Positions 54,249 through 57,637 of a stretch of 57,637 nucleotides of DNA are shown piece after piece. The translations under genes and the position numbers were made by a program. Each line of letters opens with the position of its first letter. Within the stretch, counting starts at the first letter, position 1. This DNA is from a virus, in IMG/VR virus record IMGVR_UViG_3300030110_000139, positions 1 through 57,637 of that record, one strand, 5' to 3'. The notes beneath the pieces are model-generated. The model saw only the letters and a list, made by a program, of their open reading frames with translations. It ran no database searches and was not told the DNA's origin.

Positions 54249-56648
54249 TTATCCTTTCATTGATCTCATAGCAGCTACATCACGAGTTGTTTGATCTCTT
54301 TGTGCCGCTATTTCTTCTTGTTGATCTAATCTTTGTTGATCAAGTAAAACATCATTTCTTTCTTTTTCTTTATCCAATGTTTGCTTTTGTTCAAACTGGT
54401 CTTGTTTCTGTGCAATTTCTTGTCCTCTTAACGCTAACTCTTGTTTTCTAATTGTTACAAGCGGGTCTTCACTTGGTGGTGGTGTTAACGCTTGTGCATA
54501 TTGCTCTTGTATTTCTGCTGCTAACTCAGCACTTCTTGAAGCCACTTGTGTAGCCATTTGTTGCATTGCATTAGGGTCTTGTTGCATCATTGCTTGTTGC
54601 TCTGGTGGAACAGCAGCCATGACTTCTTGTTGTGCTTGTAGTTCAGACATCATTGCTATGTGTTCTGATATGTGTCCTTGTAATGTCATAAGTATTGCAG
54701 CATTAGCTTGTGCCACGGGTGTACTAATCATAGCTAAATGAGCTGTAATATGTGCTTGATGATTTTGTTCTGGAAAAGCTTGAAGACTACCACCCTTTAA
54801 TGCCTCTTGATTTTCTTTCGCTGGATTCATGGGCATTGGCTGTGGGGGAGGTTGCAACACAGCCTCTATGTTTGTAACCCCTAACGCTTCATACATTTTT
54901 CTATAGGCTTGGTACATTCCATTTGGCCCATGAATATCTGGATTGCTTTGTGCTAATTGTAACTGTGTTTGTGCCAAAGCAATACGTTGTGACATTGAAA
55001 ATATATTTGGATCTGAAACAGGAAGTATATCAATTCTGTCATCAAAATCTGTTTGTTTAATCTCTGGTGGTGCTCCTGGTACTTGATAAGGGTACATAGG
55101 AACATCCATAGCAAATAAACGTGCAAGTAACTTAAACTCTATCTTTTGTGAGTAGTGTAAGCGTTTATGAATTGCAGACATTACCTTTGTGCCACGTTCC
55201 ATAATAGCCATAGTTGTACCAACTGGTGCGTTGCCTTGCATCTCGCCAACTTTCATGTCAGCCATTGATGCAAAGCGTCTACCAGAGTCGATAAGCGTTC
55301 CAAGTAATGAATACAAGGTTTGAGATGGCTCCTTAAATGGCAACGGCATAATTGCTTGACGCAAATCCATGCCAACCATATCTACATCTCTGAACTCGCC
55401 AGGATTTAGCGGAGTTTCGTCATCTCTAATCCTTGCACCTCTTGCTTTAAATCCTGCAGGTAAGTTTGATAAAGTACCTGCGTCAATGAGTTGTCTAAGT
55501 ATTGATGTTGAAGCTCTTGATAGCCCACCTATCATGTGAGTAAGACCAAAGCCATAAAACCCAAGACCAGGTAAGAACTTATAATGAATAAAATAAGGGA
55601 TCTTCCTACGGAACGGATCACCCTCATTGAAATTACGTTTGATCGATAATATTTCACCAGATTTCTCCACTATTGTGACGACATAGGGCATTTTTAATCC
55701 AGTGGGTTCTTGGTCTTGACCAATATCTTCAAACCCAATTAAATCTAAATCTGTGTGAATTTCATATAATGTTATTTCTTCATTATCGCTTGTGCCTTTT
55801 CCTACACCCTGAATATCGTCTATTGTTTCTTTGACCTCATCATAATTGGTACCTCCACTATCTGATGAGGGTAAATCTATATCTCTATAAAACCCTTGAA
55901 GTTGTAACTTCCTAACCTCATTTTTGCCCATACGGACTACATGAGTTATGCGTGAAGATGATCGTAAGTCTGTTGCATTGTATGGCACAATTAAATCTTC
56001 TGCATGAACAAACTTTGAAACAGCCCTTTGCATAGAAGGGTCAAAATAAACTTTTTTAAATGCTGAACCTACAACGGGAAGATAAAATAACATTTGATCT
56101 AACTCAGGATCATATTCTTCCATCTCGTAAGTTATTTGATAATTCATATAATTTTTAACACGCTCTGCTTGTGCTAAAAGTTCTGGACTTTCTGCACCAA
56201 CAATATGTGTTCTAACAGGTCCACTTGCAGGTAACATCTCTCTGTACGCTTGTGCCTGAAACTGTGTAACGCTTTCTGCTAATAAAGGATGAACTACTCC
56301 AGAAGCACCTTCAAAAGGTTCTGCTCTGTCTTCATAGTTCATTCCAAGTAATTCTAATCCACCTTTATACTGTTCTTCCCAATCTCTTCTTGAAGATATA
56401 TCGTCATCAATGGCACCAACTAAATCGCTTGAAATAACACCCAAATCACCATCTTCAATTAATTCAGCTAAGTTAGCATCAAAAGGAACTGGCATTGTTG
56501 CCTGTATTTCTTGTTGCATTTCACCAATAATGGCAGAGCCATCATCAAGTTCAGTTACACCTGGAGTAATCTCTGCTTCAGGTAAAGAAACTTGAATACC
56601 TTGTGGTTGCTCTGTGTTTTCTACACCATTTACTTTTTCAATTGCCAT
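54249..56648 (-). CDS. Portal protein (P22-like large portal)
   Basis: 799 residues. It forms the dodecameric ring through which DNA passes. Blocks: RRDWEEQYKGGLELLGMNYE, RAEPFEGASGVVHPLLAESV, LDQMLFYLPVVGSAFKKVYF, LPGLGFYGFGLTHMIGGLSR, AGTLSNLPAGFKARGARIRD, ADMKVGEMQGNAPVGTTMAI: the signature of marine podovirus portals. The Gln/Ala-rich C-terminal 180 residues (QQEVMAAVPPEQQAMMQQ) form a long helical barrel-like tail. A fragment of a second allele starts the window. Confidence 0.93.
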   Translation of the reverse strand: MAIEKVNGVENTEQPQGIQVSLPEAEITPGVTELDDGSAIIGEMQQEIQATMPVPFDANLAELIEDGDLGVISSDLVGAIDDDISSRRDWEEQYKGGLELLGMNYEDRAEPFEGASGVVHPLLAESVTQFQAQAYREMLPASGPVRTHIVGAESPELLAQAERVKNYMNYQITYEMEEYDPELDQMLFYLPVVGSAFKKVYFDPSMQRAVSKFVHAEDLIVPYNATDLRSSSRITHVVRMGKNEVRKLQLQGFYRDIDLPSSDSGGTNYDEVKETIDDIQGVGKGTSDNEEITLYEIHTDLDLIGFEDIGQDQEPTGLKMPYVVTIVEKSGEILSIKRNFNEGDPFRRKIPYFIHYKFLPGLGFYGFGLTHMIGGLSRASTSILRQLIDAGTLSNLPAGFKARGARIRDDETPLNPGEFRDVDMVGMDLRQAIMPLPFKEPSQTLYSLLGTLIDSGRRFASMADMKVGEMQGNAPVGTTMAIMERGTKVMSAIHKRLHYSQKIEFKLLARLFAMDVPMYPYQVPGAPPEIKQTDFDDRIDILPVSDPNIFSMSQRIALAQTQLQLAQSNPDIHGPNGMYQAYRKMYEALGVTNIEAVLQPPPQPMPMNPAKENQEALKGGSLQAFPEQNHQAHITAHLAMISTPVAQANAAILMTLQGHISEHIAMMSELQAQQEVMAAVPPEQQAMMQQDPNAMQQMATQVASRSAELAAEIQEQYAQALTPPPSEDPLVTIRKQELALRGQEIAQKQDQFEQKQTLDKEKERNDVLLDQQRLDQQEEIAAQRDQTTRDVAAMRSMKG

Positions 56649-56650
56649 GT

Positions 56651-57052
56651 TTATCTAAGCTTAAATTTTCCGCCTGCTCTGGCAGCACCCATGCCTCTAC
56701 AGACACCGCCACCTGAACCCATCTTAACAGGTCCACCTCTTTCAAACTTTTTTGCCATACCTGGGTCCATCTTTTCTTGAACAGCTTCTGGTAATTTTGA
56801 AAACCCTTTAAACTTTTTTGGCACCGCTTCACCACCAGTTTCCATTTCTTTAGCCTTAACCTTTTCAATGGCTTCTGCTAATCCACCATCTTTCTTTTGA
56901 TTTACAAGAGGTAATATTTCTCTTATTGCTGCTCGTAACTTATCCATTCTTTTCAAAGAATCTCTTGAAGATCCAGGGACTTTTCTATCTTTTTCATCAA
57001 AAAGTTGTTTTTCTAATTTCAAATATTTTTCAAAAGCTTCATCTTTATTCAT
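56651..57052 (-). CDS. Small basic protein, allele B (without EF-hand)
   Basis: 133 residues. N-terminal ~65 and C-terminal ~20 residues closely match the gene at 80-508, but the middle is KGFSKLPEAVQEKMDPGMAK and no EF-hand loop. The FSKLPEAVQ block is common in marine phage proteins. So alleles differ by exchange of an internal module. Confidence 0.8.
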   Translation of the reverse strand: MNKDEAFEKYLKLEKQLFDEKDRKVPGSSRDSLKRMDKLRAAIREILPLVNQKKDGGLAEAIEKVKAKEMETGGEAVPKKFKGFSKLPEAVQEKMDPGMAKKFERGGPVKMGSGGGVCRGMGAARAGGKFKLR

Positions 57053-57053
57053 A

Positions 57054-57530
57054 TTACTCTCCTGTCTCTGGGTTAACCATTCTTGATTTTGTCATATCTA
57101 CAACTCCACCCTCACTAGCCATCATAATTGATCGCTTCTGAATACTAAAAGCACCTCCTGGCTTTGGCGTAATATCCAAAGTTTGTGGCTTTGCTCTTAC
57201 TTTAGTCCTTTTTGCTAGTTTTTTCAAATTTTTTGTTAATGCTGCGTCTTTACGCTTTTGCATATCAACTGTCTTAATACCTGTCTTACCTTTTTCTATG
57301 TTGGTAATCATCTTTGCTAAACCTTTGAGAGGGTCTACATTTCCACCAGCTTTAAATAATTTTAACTGTTTTATTTTGCCAGGATTAACTTGTTTTATTT
57401 TAGACCCTTTATCAAACATACGATTATTTGTATCTTTTCCTCTTGCCTGCAAGTCTTTGTAAACCATGTCTCTGTCAGCTTGCTCACTTGCAAGACCTAC
57501 AAATTTGCTAAAGTCTTTTTTGCCTGGCAT
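57054..57530 (-). CDS. Small basic protein after terL, long allele
   Basis: 158 residues. The last 95 match the 97-residue gene at 510-803 (TKNLKKLAKRTKVRAKPQ; MTKSRMVNPETGE). The first ~61 (MPGKKDFSKFVGLASEQADR...) are absent from the short allele. Coupled to terL (TAATG at 57528-57532). Function unknown. Confidence 0.8.
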   Translation of the reverse strand: MPGKKDFSKFVGLASEQADRDMVYKDLQARGKDTNNRMFDKGSKIKQVNPGKIKQLKLFKAGGNVDPLKGLAKMITNIEKGKTGIKTVDMQKRKDAALTKNLKKLAKRTKVRAKPQTLDITPKPGGAFSIQKRSIMMASEGGVVDMTKSRMVNPETGE

Positions 57531-57637
57531 TAGTAATACTCCATCTTTCTTCTATAGTTAGGTTCAAACTCTTCATCGTCTGGCGTAGTGATAAAACCAC
57601 CTTGCCTAAATCTTAGTATAGCCTGAGTCATCGAATC
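57530..57637 (-). CDS. terL: Terminase large subunit, C-terminal fragment (second allele)
   Basis: The last 35 codons and stop (DSMTQAILRFRQGGF ... YRRKMEYY) are in frame up to the right edge. They correspond to 803-910 with about five base differences by my reading. This closes the end redundancy. Confidence 0.9.
   Translation of the reverse strand, partial: DSMTQAILRFRQGGFITTPDDEEFEPNYRRKMEYY

Larger units (their letters stand above)
56572..57637. repeat. End redundancy: divergent second copy of 1-910
   Basis: 56572-56648 equals 1-77 exactly. Beyond that the copies diverge inside two small genes (net 156 bp, 52 codons longer on the right) and converge again in terL. Not a perfect terminal repeat. 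Most likely a circular map joined through two strain variants. Confidence 0.85.

Noticed and set aside
1-57637. tRNA genes, CRISPR arrays, insertion sequences, reverse transcriptase/DGR
   Set aside because: Read for GTTCRA-type arms, regularly spaced repeats, transposase and RT motifs; none seen. The palindromes at 6.6-8.1 kb are too short and irregular for CRISPR.

Overview
The window reads as one nearly complete genome of a tailed dsDNA phage of the short-tailed (podovirus) kind. It is AT-rich and tightly packed. Almost every gene lies on the minus strand, with genes joined by TAATG or ATGA stop/start overlaps. The gene set (large portal, HK97-type capsid, P22 gp4/gp10-like tail-completion proteins, three or four large ejection-type proteins, many small basic Gly/Lys-rich proteins) is of the type I know from uncultured marine phages of marine Alphaproteobacteria. 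The host is inferred from gene style only. I see no integrase, DNA polymerase, RNA polymerase or tRNA gene.

The two ends carry the same locus twice. Bases 1-910 (start of portal, two small genes, end of terL) correspond to 56572-57637, identical at first and then clearly diverged. The simplest reading is a circular or circularly permuted genome whose assembly closed on two strain variants, with a unit length near 56.6-56.7 kb.

Layout in the direction of minus-strand transcription (high to low coordinates): head and packaging proteins (portal 54.2-56.6 kb, lysis and small membrane genes 52-54 kb, GroES-like protein, scaffold, decoration protein and capsid 48.4-51.8 kb); small basic proteins 45.3-48.3 kb; tail completion, fibres and ejection proteins 26.8-45.3 kb; lysozyme 26.3 kb; one plus-strand ribbon-helix-helix gene at 26.15 kb; replication and recombination 18.3-26.1 kb (Holliday-type nuclease, Sak4-like ATPase, SSB-like protein, helicase, Cas4-like nuclease, primase-helicase); DNA modification 11.7-18.3 kb (cytosine-C5 methylase with a long nested ORF, a DpdA-like transglycosylase with a preQ0-type transporter, an N4/N6 methylase); small accessory genes 8.7-11.6 kb including a gamma-glutamylcyclotransferase-like protein; small terminase 8.2 kb; a short cassette framed by palindrome-rich DNA 6.5-8.2 kb; a putative amidoligase 5.4-6.5 kb; an XRE-type regulator 4.1 kb; an unknown 605-residue protein and the large terminase.

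The strongest leads are: (1) a probable 7-deazaguanine DNA-modification operon built on precursor import (transglycosylase, small conserved protein, VUT/YhhQ transporter, deoxyribosyltransferase-like protein); (2) a 398-codon ORF nested out of frame inside the C5-methylase gene with its own perfect Shine-Dalgarno and seven [LM][WF]xTP repeats; (3) an amidoligase fused to a winged helix and a cyclotransferase in the same accessory region; (4) an iteron-like GGTAAGT array; (5) a promoter-terminator unit that looks like an 80-90 nt sRNA; (6) a type-1-copper-like domain and a wandering VTGVxGTT repeat module in the tail proteins; (7) several coupled micro-genes of 25-56 codons.
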